Counted from the first letter of the stretch, positions 1 to 9,219 are shown. The stretch is DNA of 64,000 nucleotides from Catellatospora methionotrophica (GCF_011297335.1 NZ_JAAOTJ010000015.1:1-64000), one strand, 5' to 3'. Notes: a model not told the origin generated them from the letters alone. Program-made: numbers and translations.

Positions 1-29
1 CGCGGCCTCCAGACTGTCTGGAGGCCGCG
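1..29 (-). terminator. Hairpin terminator downstream of the binding-protein gene
   Basis: A perfect 14-bp inverted repeat (1-14 with 16-29) lies about 30 bp past the stop of the minus-strand lipoprotein gene. With so short a spacer the real loop is formed by the innermost pairs. What follows on the minus strand lies outside the window, so a U-tract cannot be checked. Confidence 0.6.
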
Positions 30-46
30 AGTCTTTAAGAGTTGCG
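26..46. repeat. Single arm of the AACTCTTWAAGAGT-type repeat (family C)
   Basis: These 21 bp differ at one position from 51834-51854. There the sequence is one arm of a long hairpin with 51792-51812. Here it stands alone beside a different hairpin, which suggests a dispersed intergenic element rather than a gene-specific site. Confidence 0.55.
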
Positions 47-58
47 GGAAGGGGTGGG

Positions 59-1243
59 TCAGTTGACCTCGCTGACGAGGACGAAGGCGTCGTTCTTGAT
101 CTGGAGGAGGATGAAGGTGGGGTGGGGTTGGGTGCCGTTGGGGGTGAACTCGGCAGGGCCGGAGAGCAGGTCGATGTCGGCGGGTTTGGTGTCGGCGATC
201 GCCTTGCGTACGGCTTCGTGGTCGGTCGTGCCGGCGCGGGCGACGGCGTTGGCGGCCAGGCGTACCGCGTCGTAGCCCTGCATGGTGAACGGGCCCGGCT
301 CGTGGCCGTAGGAGGCCCGGTACTTGGCAGCCCACTCCTTGGCCTTGGGGTCGAACTGCGCCAGCGGCAGGGTGATGCCGTAGACGTTCTCGGACTGCTT
401 GGCGTCGAGCACGTCGAACAGGGTCGGGTCGGTGCCCGCGTCGGACAGCATGATCGTGCCCTGGTAGCCGCCGTCGCGCAGGTCGCGGATCATCCGGCCC
501 GCCTCGGGGTAGTAGCCGGTGAAGAAGACCAGGTCGGCCTGCACCTCTTTGACCTTGTCAAGGACGCGAGGGTAGCTGGTCGCCCCCTGGCTGACCCTCA
601 TCTGCCCGGCCAGTTCCAGCGGGCCGTCCTTCTTCTGCACGCTGGCCACGGCCGCGGCCGCCACGGTCTGCGGGAAGCTGGTGCCGTCGTCGATCACCAG
701 CAGCCGCTGCCGGCCGAGCTTCTCCATCGCGTCGACGGCCCGGTCGGCCTCCAGCGTGGTGGTGCCGGCCAGCAGGAACACGCTGTCGTAGCCGGGCGCG
801 AGCAGGTCGGTCGAGTTCGCCGCCGGGATGATCATCGGGACGCCCGCAGTCCGGAAGACCTTGAGCGTCGGCACTGCGGCCACGCTGCACCCGCCGCCGA
901 CGGAGACGGTGATGTCCCGGCCGACCATCTCGTTGGCCTTCACCACGGCCGTGCCGGGGTCGCAGGCGTCGTCGCCCACGACCAGCTCGACTTTGCGGCC
1001 GAGCACCCCGCCCGCGTCGTTGACGTCCTTGACCGCGATCTGGAACGCCTCCAGCAGGCGCTGCCCGGTGGGCGCGTTGTCGCCGGTCAGCGGCACGAGT
1101 GCGCCGAATCGGACGACATCAGGCGTGGTGTCCGCCTTCTCCTGCTGGCCGCAGGCGGCCAATCCGCCCAGCAGCAGGGCGGCCAGCAGGGCGACCGCCC
1201 TGCCCAGTCGGCGCCGGGCTCGCGGTCCGTGGAGGATGTCCAT
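59..1243 (-). CDS. ABC transporter substrate-binding lipoprotein, branched-chain amino acid (LivJ-like) family
   Basis: Predicted extracytoplasmic receptor of a HAAT-type ABC importer for amino acids or a related small ligand. The ATG at 1243 is chosen because it gives a basic stretch, a hydrophobic helix and a lipobox (GGLAAC, Cys near residue 27); an earlier in-frame start would place about 43 unrelated residues ahead of the signal. The mature part begins VVRFGALVPLTGDNAPTG, typical of periplasmic-binding-protein fold type I, and runs to about 394 aa, the usual family length. No permease or ATPase gene is adjacent inside the window, so the partners are either upstream of base 1 or elsewhere. 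The ligand cannot be read from sequence. Confidence 0.88.
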   Translation of the reverse strand: MDILHGPRARRRLGRAVALLAALLLGGLAACGQQEKADTTPDVVRFGALVPLTGDNAPTGQRLLEAFQIAVKDVNDAGGVLGRKVELVVGDDACDPGTAVVKANEMVGRDITVSVGGGCSVAAVPTLKVFRTAGVPMIIPAANSTDLLAPGYDSVFLLAGTTTLEADRAVDAMEKLGRQRLLVIDDGTSFPQTVAAAAVASVQKKDGPLELAGQMRVSQGATSYPRVLDKVKEVQADLVFFTGYYPEAGRMIRDLRDGGYQGTIMLSDAGTDPTLFDVLDAKQSENVYGITLPLAQFDPKAKEWAAKYRASYGHEPGPFTMQGYDAVRLAANAVARAGTTDHEAVRKAIADTKPADIDLLSGPAEFTPNGTQPHPTFILLQIKNDAFVLVSEVN

Positions 1244-1366
1244 ATCGTGAATTATTATCAGAGTTCGCGGGATAAGCCGGAATTGCCGCGTGGAAGATCG
1301 CGTTGACCACCCGGACAAGGCCCGACGGAGCGGCCGACCGGCCACTCGGAGGAGGACCCCCGAAAA

Positions 1367-3460
1367 ATGCACTGGCCGTCTTGGAGGCGGGCCGTCGATC
1401 GGCTCGGCAGGCGGGGCAAGGGTGCCCGCCGGGCCGATCCGGTGCTGCGGCCGCGCCGCAGCCTAGGTATGACCGCCGCGCTCGCCGCGGTGCTCTGCGG
1501 GCTGGGCGCCTTCACGCTGTGGGGCACCCTCCAGGCCACCCAGGCCACCGAGGTGCAGGGCCAGGCGCTGGTGCTCGACGCCATCTTCAGCGAGGCCAAC
1601 GCCGCCGTGGCTGTCCAGGAGATGCAGGCCCGCCACTACCAGCTCGAACCCTCCGTAGCCAGCCGCGCCCGCTATCTGGAGGCCGCCGGGCAGGCCGACG
1701 CCACGCTGCGCCGCGCGGTGGAGCTGAGCACCGGAGCGGCCCTGGAGGACGCGCTGCGGCTGCAGGCGGAGCAGTCGGCGTACCGGCAGGCCGCCGACGA
1801 GTTGATCATCATGGTGACCGACCGCAACCCCGACGCCGTCCAGCAGGACCGGCTGGAGGTCACCCCGGCGTACTACACGCTCCAGCACGACATCACCGAG
1901 GTCGCCCGCGACCACCACACGCAGGCCCAGAAGCTGGTCGCCGACCTGCGCAAGGTACAGACCCGGATGTTCGCCGCGACGATCGTCGGGTTCGCCATCG
2001 GCCTGGGGCTGGTCGCCGCGATCTGGCGGGTCATGCTGGGCTACCAGCGCCGGGTGCTCCAGCACGCCGAGGTCAGCCAGTACCAGGCGCTGCACGACCC
2101 GCTCACCGGGCTGGCCAACCGCCTGCTGTTCCAGCGCAGGCTGGAGGACGCGCTGGATCCGGCGCGACCCGACGCCGAACAGCTCGCCGTGATGCTGATC
2201 GACATGAACGGGTTCAAAGCGGTCAACGACACCCTCGGCCACCAGGCCGGGGACGACGTACTGGTCGAGACCGGGCACCGGCTGCGCAAGGTGGTACGCG
2301 ACGGGGACATCGTGGCGCGGCTCGGCGGGGACGAGTTCGCGGTGCTGCTGCCCAGCGTCGCGTCGGCCGACGTGGCCACCGAGATCGCCGAGCGGGCCAC
2401 CGGCGCTCTGCGGCGCAACTTCCTGCTGCCCGCGGGCTCCGCGGCCGTCAGCGGCAGCGTGGGCATGGTGCTCGGCCGTCCCGGCACGTCGGCCGAGGAC
2501 ATGCTGCGCCACGCCGACGCCGCCATGTACCGGGCCAAGACCAGCGGCAAGGGCGTCGCGCTGTACGACCCCGAGGTCGACACGGACCAGCCGGGCCGGA
2601 TGGCGCTGTTCGGGGACCTGCGCGCCCTGCTCACCGACGGCGACCCGGACGGCCAGCTGGTGCTGTACTACCAGCCGCAGGTCCGCCTGGCCGACGCCAC
2701 CGTCAGCGCCACCGAGGCGCTGGTGCGCTGGCGGCACCCGCAGCTCGGACTGCTGTCGCCCGGCGTGTTCCTGGGCGTCGCGGAGACCGGTGGGCTGGAG
2801 ATCCCGCTCACGTACCACCTGATGCGGATCGCGGTGAAGCAGGCCGCGCACTGGTGCGCGCAGGGCCGCCCGATGACCGTGTCGGTCAACGTGTCGCCGA
2901 ACTGCCTGCTCGACGACGCCTTCGTCGGCCAGGTCCGCTCCGCGCTGGCCGAGCACGGGCTGCCCGCCACGCTGCTACGGCTGGAGATCACCGAGAGCGG
3001 TATGACCACCGACCCGGGGCGGGCGCAGGACGCGCTGCGCCGGGTGCGCCGCGACGGCGTACAGGTCTCGATCGACGACTTCGGCACCGGCTTCAGCTCA
3101 CTCAGCCAGCTCAAACTGCTCGCCGCCGACGAGCTGAAGATCGACCGGACCTTCATCCACGACCTGGCCACCGATCCCGGCGACGCGATCCTGGTGCGCA
3201 GCGCGATAGAGCTCGCGCACAACCTCGGCATGTTCGTCACGGCCGAGGGCGTGGAGGATCTCACCGCGCTGGCCATCCTCGACGAGCTGGGCTGCGACCA
3301 GGTGCAGGGCTTCGCGCTGGCCTACCCCGTCCCGGCCGACGCGCTGATGGCCGAGATCCGCAAGGCGCAGGACACCGCGCGCAGCACGCTCAAACCCGCC
3401 ACCCGCCGGGGCCCGGCGACGGTCCAGCCGACCCAGACCGCCGCCGCGCTCAACCCCTGA
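1367..3460 (+). CDS. Membrane-anchored GGDEF-EAL protein (cyclic di-GMP turnover)
   Basis: Bifunctional cyclic di-GMP enzyme of 697 aa. Transmembrane helices at about 33-52 and 203-226 enclose an extracytoplasmic helical sensor region, followed by a GGDEF domain (DPLTGLANR near 243, RLGGDEF near 319) and an EAL domain (EALVRW near 449). The GGDEF signature is intact, and the RDGD just before it fits the RxxD inhibitory site. In the EAL domain the EALVR, VNVSPN, EITES, DDFGTG, LKIDRTF and AEGVE motifs are all present, so neither domain looks degenerate. A GGAGG sits about 12 bases before the ATG. The gene is transcribed away from the binding protein and ends at a shared bidirectional terminator. 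Confidence 0.93.
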   Translation: MHWPSWRRAVDRLGRRGKGARRADPVLRPRRSLGMTAALAAVLCGLGAFTLWGTLQATQATEVQGQALVLDAIFSEANAAVAVQEMQARHYQLEPSVASRARYLEAAGQADATLRRAVELSTGAALEDALRLQAEQSAYRQAADELIIMVTDRNPDAVQQDRLEVTPAYYTLQHDITEVARDHHTQAQKLVADLRKVQTRMFAATIVGFAIGLGLVAAIWRVMLGYQRRVLQHAEVSQYQALHDPLTGLANRLLFQRRLEDALDPARPDAEQLAVMLIDMNGFKAVNDTLGHQAGDDVLVETGHRLRKVVRDGDIVARLGGDEFAVLLPSVASADVATEIAERATGALRRNFLLPAGSAAVSGSVGMVLGRPGTSAEDMLRHADAAMYRAKTSGKGVALYDPEVDTDQPGRMALFGDLRALLTDGDPDGQLVLYYQPQVRLADATVSATEALVRWRHPQLGLLSPGVFLGVAETGGLEIPLTYHLMRIAVKQAAHWCAQGRPMTVSVNVSPNCLLDDAFVGQVRSALAEHGLPATLLRLEITESGMTTDPGRAQDALRRVRRDGVQVSIDDFGTGFSSLSQLKLLAADELKIDRTFIHDLATDPGDAILVRSAIELAHNLGMFVTAEGVEDLTALAILDELGCDQVQGFALAYPVPADALMAEIRKAQDTARSTLKPATRRGPATVQPTQTAAALNP

Positions 3461-3461
3461 C

Positions 3462-3503
3462 CGCCGCGTCCGCCGTGCCGGTGTGGGCACGGCGGACGCG
3501 GCG
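3462..3503. terminator. Bidirectional terminator between convergent genes
   Basis: A perfect 18-bp GC-rich stem (3462-3479 with 3486-3503) and a 6-nt loop fill the gap between the stops of the GGDEF-EAL gene and the secreted glucanase gene. There is no T-run, as is common in actinomycetes. Confidence 0.75.
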
Positions 3504-3507
3504 CCGG

Positions 3508-5955
3508 TCAGTGCGCGTAGACCTCGAACTCGGAGATCTGCGCGGCGGGCCAGCCGGTGTTGGACGTGAACGTCAGCGTCAGCTCCCGGGCCGTGACGGC
3601 CGGGAACGCGATGGTCACGATGTTGCCCGTCTCCGGCGCGAACAGGTGCTCCGCCGCGTCGACCAGCGGCGCGCCGTCGGCCGACACCGCGATGGTCTGC
3701 CAGCGGCCACCCCAGTTGGCGGGCAGCTTCAGCACGATCCGGCTGACCGACACCTGGTGGCCCAGGTCGAGGGTGACGGTCTGCGGGAACGCCCCGTTGA
3801 GGCTCTCGAAGTACGTCGCCGGGTCGCCGTCGACCAGGTTCGGCGGCGCGATCCACCATCCGGCCTGCGAGCTGGACGTGATGTCGCGGCCCAGGGCCAG
3901 GTTGCCGTCGGGGTCGAAGCCGATGCCCTTCAGGCCCACCACGTACGGACCGGCGGGCGAGGTGCTGTGGATGGTCAGCGGCCCCGCGTAGTTGCCCGAG
4001 GCCGCCGGCGCGAACCGCACCTGGAGCGTGCACGTCGCCCCGACGGCGATGACGGCGCAGCCGCTGTCGACGGTGTAGCCGCGCGGCGGCACGACCGCCT
4101 CGATCGTGACCGGCTTCGGGCCCGGGTTGGTGATCGCGACGGGCCGCACCGCCACGGTGCCGATCGGCTGGAAGCCGTACTCGACGCCGGTCGCCTCGGC
4201 GATCTCCAGCTGCCCGGCGGGCGCGAACCCGCAGCGGGTGCCGTTCCAGCCCAGGTTGCCCGCGCCACGGGTCACCACGAACCCGCTGGCACAGTCGTGT
4301 ACACCCCTGTCGCCGAGTCCGAACGCGACGACCTTGGCGAACGACGCCGCGCCCGGTGCCTGCAACTGCAGCGCGACCGTGCCCGCCCCGGCGACGGTCA
4401 CCCGCTCCACGGACACGTTCGTGATGGCCTTGCCGAAGAACTGCATCCCGGCGTACGAGCTGTCCAGCAGGGTGGTGTCGCGGACCTGGACCGTGCCGGT
4501 CATGGGGGCGTCGGCCGCCCAGAACCACAGCGCGGCGATCTGCGTCGGCTCGTTGGGCACCAGGCTGCCGGTGCGCACCAGCAGGTTGCCGCTGATGACC
4601 GTGGTCCCGGCGAGCTGGTTCGCGCCGAACCGGTTGCCCACGTGCACGCCGCCGCCCTGGGTGACGGTGTCGGCGGCGACGTTGTCGCGGACCGTGTTGT
4701 CCCGGCCGCCGTACACCGCGAAGCCGTTGGCCAGCAGCGGCACCGAGACGGTGTTGCGGGCGAAGGTGTTGCCGGTGTCGGCGTTGGCCGCCGACCACAT
4801 GGCCATGCCGTCGTCGCCGGTGTTGCGCACGAACAGGTTGGTGACCGTGCTGCGGCTGACCCCGTTGTGCAGGTTGAGGCCGTCGGCCCAGACGTTCTTG
4901 ATCCGGCCGCCGTCGATGGTCAGGTTCTCCGACGGGCCGTCGAACCACATGCCGACCTTGACGTGCTCGACCCATACGTCGCTGATGGTCGAGTCGGTCA
5001 GCGAGCCGCCGAAGCCGCTGTCGATGGTGGCGTCGTCACGCACCACCGTCTCGCCGAACACGGCGAAGCCGGACAGGTGCACGCCGGTGCTCGGGGTCGG
5101 CGCGGCGTTGCCGAACAGGCCGACTCCCGCGCCGCGCAGCACGGTGTGCCACGGGCCCGCGCCGCGCACCGTCACCCGGTCCACCTGCAGGTGGCGGGTC
5201 ACGGCGTAGTCGCCTGCCGGGATCCACAGGCCCCGCTGCTGGTCGCGGGCGGCGTCGATCGCCGTCTGCAACGCGGCGCCGGAGTCGGCCGCGCCGGTCG
5301 GGTCCGCGCCGAAGTCGGCCGCGTTCAGGTAGCCGGCGGGCGCGGCCGGGGCGGGGGCGACGACCTCGAAGTCGGCGAGGTCGACCACGGTCGCGGCGCT
5401 CGCCGTCAGCCGCACCTTCGTGCCCACGGCCAGGGTGCGGCCGAACTGCGTGCGCGCGTCGTCGAAGTAGTGGTGCTGTCCCCGGTCGGCGGGGTCGTTG
5501 GTGTACGGGTAGTTGCCGTACGCGTGCGCGTACTTCGAGGTCAGGGCCAGCTGTCCGGCGGCCTTGCCGTTCGCGGTCACGGTCAGCGCGCCGCTCGTGC
5601 CGTCGGGCACGGAGTAGCGGACGTCGACCGCGTTGGCGGGCTTGGCCAGGGTGAACTCGACCCACTCCCCCGCGTCGAGGGCGACCGCGCGGCGGCCGGA
5701 CGCCTCTGCGGCGAGCTGGGTGAACGCGCGGCTCGCGGTGAGCACGCGGCCGTCGGTGCGGGCGTGCTCGGCCTCGTACTCGGTGAAGGGCACGGCCGCG
5801 CCGCGCGCGCCGTACAGGGCGGGCAGCGGCAGGGCGGTGCCGGGCAGGGTGGGCAGGGCCGGGACCGCTGGACCGGCGACGGCTGCCGCCGGTCCGGCCA
5901 GCACGCCTGCGGCGGCGACCGTGGTCGCGGCCAGCAGGGCGGTGCGGAGCTTCAT
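3508..5955 (-). CDS. Secreted GH87-like alpha-1,3-glucanase/mycodextranase with carbohydrate-binding and F5/8-type domains
   Basis: Large exported polysaccharide-degrading enzyme of about 815 aa. It starts with an Ala-rich signal peptide (about 1-26), followed by a CBM6/35-like beta-sandwich (about 50-200), a right-handed parallel beta-helix with many VTNLFVRNTGDDGMAMW-like turns (about 215-600), a short Ig-like anchor domain, and a C-terminal F5/8 type C (discoidin) domain. The run DGLNLHNGVS...RNTGDDGMAMW is typical of GH87 alpha-1,3-glucanases that attack fungal cell walls, and its Asp pair is a plausible catalytic site. The ATG at 5955 is preferred over TTG 5958 because an AGGAG lies 6-7 bases upstream. 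Other right-handed beta-helix enzymes remain possible. Confidence 0.8.
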   Translation of the reverse strand: MKLRTALLAATTVAAAGVLAGPAAAVAGPAVPALPTLPGTALPLPALYGARGAAVPFTEYEAEHARTDGRVLTASRAFTQLAAEASGRRAVALDAGEWVEFTLAKPANAVDVRYSVPDGTSGALTVTANGKAAGQLALTSKYAHAYGNYPYTNDPADRGQHHYFDDARTQFGRTLAVGTKVRLTASAATVVDLADFEVVAPAPAAPAGYLNAADFGADPTGAADSGAALQTAIDAARDQQRGLWIPAGDYAVTRHLQVDRVTVRGAGPWHTVLRGAGVGLFGNAAPTPSTGVHLSGFAVFGETVVRDDATIDSGFGGSLTDSTISDVWVEHVKVGMWFDGPSENLTIDGGRIKNVWADGLNLHNGVSRSTVTNLFVRNTGDDGMAMWSAANADTGNTFARNTVSVPLLANGFAVYGGRDNTVRDNVAADTVTQGGGVHVGNRFGANQLAGTTVISGNLLVRTGSLVPNEPTQIAALWFWAADAPMTGTVQVRDTTLLDSSYAGMQFFGKAITNVSVERVTVAGAGTVALQLQAPGAASFAKVVAFGLGDRGVHDCASGFVVTRGAGNLGWNGTRCGFAPAGQLEIAEATGVEYGFQPIGTVAVRPVAITNPGPKPVTIEAVVPPRGYTVDSGCAVIAVGATCTLQVRFAPAASGNYAGPLTIHSTSPAGPYVVGLKGIGFDPDGNLALGRDITSSSQAGWWIAPPNLVDGDPATYFESLNGAFPQTVTLDLGHQVSVSRIVLKLPANWGGRWQTIAVSADGAPLVDAAEHLFAPETGNIVTIAFPAVTARELTLTFTSNTGWPAAQISEFEVYAH

Positions 5956-6372
5956 CAATGGCTCCTGATCTGCGCGGATGGGGGCGCGCTCAAGAATGCG
6001 GGGGATGTGGATCGCCGGCCGGCACGCGTCGCGGGCGGTGTTCGGCGGCTGTTTCGGACACGTCGCGAGCGTGTTCCGAAGATGTCAGCAGATTAGGTCC
6101 GCTACGGTCGCCACGTCCAGAGTCCAACGCAAAATTCAAACAAACGTCCAGGGTTCGCTTGCGTGCCTCAGCTCGACGACGTGAGGGCAATTATCCCTGA
6201 TGGCAAAGCCATTACGGCCGTCAGGACAGGCATGGAGTACGGTGACGCATGGCGGCGTAAGCCCTAGTGACAGCCTTTCGGCAGCAGAGTTTACGCAATT
6301 ATCACGACAGATTACGCAAGTGATTGCAGCGAGCGATCGCATCGATCCCGCTGCCGAGCGGATGATGTCGGG
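5956..6372. other. Divergent intergenic region with unusually low GC
   Basis: This spacer separates the minus-strand glucanase gene from the plus-strand hydrolase gene. From about 6100 to 6330 the GC content drops well below the neighbours and contains TTACGCAA-like repeats (6291 and 6312). It must hold both promoters. Open frames through it, for example from 6200, change into a shadow of the hydrolase gene and lack a good ribosome binding site. Confidence 0.5.
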
Positions 6373-7236
6373 ATGGTCGAGACGACACGGGCGGACGACG
6401 GGGCGTCGCTGTGGACCCGTCGCACCGGCAGCGGCACGCCGCTCGTGCTGTGCCACGGCGGGCCGGGGCTCTGGGACTACTTCGACGAACCGGCCGCTCT
6501 GCTGGCCGGGGACTTCACCGTCGTGCAGTGGGACCAGCGCGGTTGTGGCCGCTCACCGTCGCCGGGTCCGTACACGATCGAGCAGAGCGTCGCCGACCTG
6601 CACGCCGTCGTCCGCGGCACCTGCCCGTCCCCCGTCGCCGTGCTCGGCCACTCCTGGGGCGGCCTGCTCGCGCTGCGCTACGCCCTGGCCCATCCCGAAC
6701 ACGTCAGCCACCTGGTGTACGTGTCCGGCGTCGGCGTGGACCCGACGGCCACCTGGCTCGGCGACTTCCTGGCCGCCGCGCGCGCCCGGATCGGCCCGCG
6801 CCTGCCCCGCTTCGACGAGCTGTACGGCCGCGAGCGCACCGCGCCGGAGGAGCGGGAATTCGCCGTGCTCCAGTGGTCAGCGGACTTCACCGAGCCAGCG
6901 TCGGCGTTCGCGCTGGCCGAACGGCTCGCGACACCGTTTCGCGGCATCAACCGCGCCTGCCACGCCGCGCTGACCCGCCAGACCGACGAGTACGTCGACT
7001 CCGGCGCGGCCCTCACCGCGATCGCCGCCGTGCGCACCCCCACGCTGATCATCGACGGAGCTCACGACATCCGGCCGCGCCGGGCCGTGGACTCCCTGGT
7101 CCGAGCGCTACCACGGGCCACCAGGATCACCCTGGACACGGGGCACAACCCCTGGGCCGAGCAGCCCGCCGCTTTCGCCGCAGCCGTTCGGGACTTTCTC
7201 CTCCGCGACCCGCTCTCCCCACCGGGTGCCCGGTGA
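6373..7236 (+). CDS. Alpha/beta hydrolase, prolyl aminopeptidase (S33)-like
   Basis: Cytoplasmic serine hydrolase of 287 aa. HGGPG (about residue 29) is the oxyanion motif of the proline iminopeptidase family, WDQRGCGRS follows, GHSWGG carries the nucleophile Ser, and a C-terminal DTGHNPWAEQP supplies the His. An Asp in the TLIIDGAHD stretch completes the triad. The substrate may be an N-terminal proline peptide or an unrelated ester or amide. The ATG at 6373 fits the start of homology, but no strong Shine-Dalgarno precedes it. Not obviously linked to its neighbours. Confidence 0.85.
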   Translation: MVETTRADDGASLWTRRTGSGTPLVLCHGGPGLWDYFDEPAALLAGDFTVVQWDQRGCGRSPSPGPYTIEQSVADLHAVVRGTCPSPVAVLGHSWGGLLALRYALAHPEHVSHLVYVSGVGVDPTATWLGDFLAAARARIGPRLPRFDELYGRERTAPEEREFAVLQWSADFTEPASAFALAERLATPFRGINRACHAALTRQTDEYVDSGAALTAIAAVRTPTLIIDGAHDIRPRRAVDSLVRALPRATRITLDTGHNPWAEQPAAFAAAVRDFLLRDPLSPPGAR

Positions 7237-7295
7237 GCACCCAGCGGGCCGACGGCCTCACGAAATGGGCCTGATCAGGCACGCGGCTAAGTAAC

Positions 7296-8486
7296 GTGGA
7301 CGGAGTGACAGGGGACGGAATCACCCGCCGCAGGCTGCTCACCGGTGCAGGGGCCGCGGCGGTCGCCGCCGGGGTGGGCGCTTGCGCCGACCGGTCGAGC
7401 CCGACGCCCGCGGCGGCGAGCACGACACCGGTCGCCGCCCCCAGCCCGACGCTCGACGAGGGGGCCCTGCGCAAGAAGATCGCCCGGATGATGATCGTCG
7501 GCTTCCGGGGCGCACAGGTCGGCCCCGACGACTGGATCATGAGGGACATCCGCGAACGCGGGCTCGGCGGCGTCATCCTGTTCGACCGCGACCAGCTCAC
7601 CGGCGAGAGCCGCAACATCAATTCGCCGGCCCAGGTCACCGCACTGGTCAAGACCCTCCAGGACGCGGCGCCGCACGGGCTGATCGTCTCCATCGACCAG
7701 GAGGGTGGCAAGATCGCCCGACTCGGGCCGCAGAACGGCTTTCCCGCGACGAAGTCGCAGGCCGAGATCGGCGCGCTCAACTCACCGACGGCCACCCGCG
7801 CCTGGGCTGGCGGCATGGCCCGGAGCCTGGTCCAGATCGGGGTCAACTTCAACTTCGCCCCCGTCGCCGATCTCGCGGTCAACCCGCAGAACCCGGCGAT
7901 CGCCCTGCTCGGGCGCAGCTTCTCGGCCGACCCGAACGTCGTGGTGTCCTGCGCGACCGACACCATCGACACCTACCGCCAGGCGAAGGTGCGCACCTCG
8001 ATCAAGCACTTCCCCGGCCTCGGCAGCGCCACCGGCAACACCGACTTCGAGGCCGTCGACGTGACCGACACCTGGACCCGGGCCGAGATCGTGCCGTTCC
8101 AGAAGCTCATCGCCGCGGGCACCGCCGACACGGTCATGGTCACCCACTTCCTCAACCGCAAACTCGACCCCGACCGGCCCGTGTCGCTGTCCCATGCCGT
8201 CGTCACCGACCTGCTGCGCGGCCAGCTCGGCTGGGACGGCGTGGTGGTCACCGACGACATGCAGGCCGTCGCGATCACCAGCCGGTACGACCGCGACGAG
8301 GCGACCACGTACGCCCTGCAGGCCGGGGTCGACCAGCTCGTCTTCTGCAACCAGGCGGTCTACGACCCGGCGATCGTGACCGAGACCGTCGAGCACGTGC
8401 TCGGGCTGGTCCGCACCGGCAAGCTCACCGCGGCGCAGATCGACAAGTCCGCCGCCCGCATCGACGCCCTGTGGCCGCCCCGCTGA
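7296..8486 (+). CDS. Tat-exported glycoside hydrolase family 3 protein, beta-N-acetylhexosaminidase (NagZ)-like
   Basis: About 396 aa. The N-terminus carries a twin-arginine signal (TRRRLLTGAG) followed by a lipobox-like GVGAC, so it is probably an exported lipoprotein. The GH3 barrel shows SIDQEGGKIARL, the KHFPGLGSATGNTDFEAV loop typical of NagZ-type enzymes, and VVTDDMQAVAI, where an Asp serves as nucleophile. It should release N-acetylhexosamine, perhaps from peptidoglycan fragments or chitin oligomers. The start is GTG 7296; GTG 7305 also keeps the Tat motif. Termination is at the hairpin 8520-8548. Confidence 0.86.
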   Translation: MDGVTGDGITRRRLLTGAGAAAVAAGVGACADRSSPTPAAASTTPVAAPSPTLDEGALRKKIARMMIVGFRGAQVGPDDWIMRDIRERGLGGVILFDRDQLTGESRNINSPAQVTALVKTLQDAAPHGLIVSIDQEGGKIARLGPQNGFPATKSQAEIGALNSPTATRAWAGGMARSLVQIGVNFNFAPVADLAVNPQNPAIALLGRSFSADPNVVVSCATDTIDTYRQAKVRTSIKHFPGLGSATGNTDFEAVDVTDTWTRAEIVPFQKLIAAGTADTVMVTHFLNRKLDPDRPVSLSHAVVTDLLRGQLGWDGVVVTDDMQAVAITSRYDRDEATTYALQAGVDQLVFCNQAVYDPAIVTETVEHVLGLVRTGKLTAAQIDKSAARIDALWPPR

Positions 8487-8519
8487 CCAGGCCTGACCGA
8501 GGACGTCGGCAGCGTTGCG

Positions 8520-8548
8520 CCATTGCGGACGCAGAACGTCCGCAATGG
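8520..8548 (+). terminator. Terminator after the GH3 gene
   Basis: A perfect 12-bp stem (8520-8531 with 8537-8548) with a 5-nt loop lies 34 bp after the stop. It also separates this gene from the next one, whose own -10-like TAGGGT follows at about 8553. Confidence 0.7.
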
Positions 8549-8602
8549 GTTCTAGGGTGGGTGCCGATCAACCAGACGGACACCTTCGGCAAGGAGAATC
8601 AC

Positions 8603-9178
8603 GTGGCTGACGTGCTGCTGTTCCACCACGCGCAAGGGCTGACCGAGGGCATCCGGGCCTTCGCCGACCGGCTGCGGCAGGCCGGGCACACCGTGCACAC
8701 TCCGGACCAGTACGACGGCAACGTCTTCCCCACGCTGGACGAGGGTCTGGCCTACGCCAGGCAGGTCGGTTTCGGCGAGATCCAGGAGCGGGGCGTACGC
8801 GCCGCCGAAGCTCTGCCCGCCGAGCTGGTCTACCTCGGCTTCTCGCTCGGCGTGCTGCCCGCGCAGCGGCTGGCGCAGACCCGGGCCGGGGCCCGTGGCG
8901 CGGTGCTGCTCGAATCCTGCGTCCCGGCGTCGGAGTTCGGCCCGGGCTGGCCCGCCGACGTCGCGGTGCAGGTCCACGGCATGGACGCGGACCCGTTCTT
9001 CGCCGGGGAGGGCGACATCGACGCGGCCCGCGCCCTGGTCAAGGAGGCCGCCGACGGGGAGCTGTTCGTGTACCCCGGCGACCGGCACCTGTTCACCGAC
9101 AGCTCACTGGCCACGTACGACGCCGACGCCGCAGCTCTCGTCACCGAGCGGGTGCTCGGCTTCCTGAGCCGCCGCTGA
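8603..9178 (+). CDS. Dienelactone hydrolase family protein
   Basis: Small cytoplasmic alpha/beta hydrolase of 191 aa. The start GTG 8603 is set by an AAGGAG seven bases upstream; the frame is open much further upstream only because of GC bias. The fold begins ADVLLFHHAQGLTEGI. GFSLGVLPAQ occupies the nucleophile elbow, but the position of the usual Cys or Ser is Ser here. HGMDADPFF supplies an Asp, and a GDRHLFTD near the C-terminus supplies the His, as in dienelactone hydrolases. The substrate is unknown and no catabolic genes lie nearby. Confidence 0.85.
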   Translation: MADVLLFHHAQGLTEGIRAFADRLRQAGHTVHTPDQYDGNVFPTLDEGLAYARQVGFGEIQERGVRAAEALPAELVYLGFSLGVLPAQRLAQTRAGARGAVLLESCVPASEFGPGWPADVAVQVHGMDADPFFAGEGDIDAARALVKEAADGELFVYPGDRHLFTDSSLATYDADAAALVTERVLGFLSRR

Positions 9179-9205
9179 GGGGCCCACGGTGTCGTTACCG
9201 GCACC

Positions 9206-9211
9206 TAGACT
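9206..9211 (+). promoter_or_regulatory. -10 element of a leaderless transcript
   Basis: TAGACT ends 8 bases before the GTG start of the TPR gene and no Shine-Dalgarno is present. This spacing places the transcript start at or next to the start codon. Confidence 0.45.
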
Positions 9212-9219
9212 CCCGCGAC

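Noticed and set aside
1303-6096. 1597-codon open frame on the plus strand
   Set aside because: It crosses the GGDEF-EAL gene in another frame and the glucanase gene on the other strand, is Arg/Ala/Gly-rich without domains, and reflects GC-rich codon bias.
6200-6973. 257-codon frame from the low-GC spacer into the hydrolase gene
   Set aside because: The later part is a shadow of the hydrolase, with no good ribosome binding site. The first 60 codons look slightly protein-like but the evidence is too weak for a gene call.
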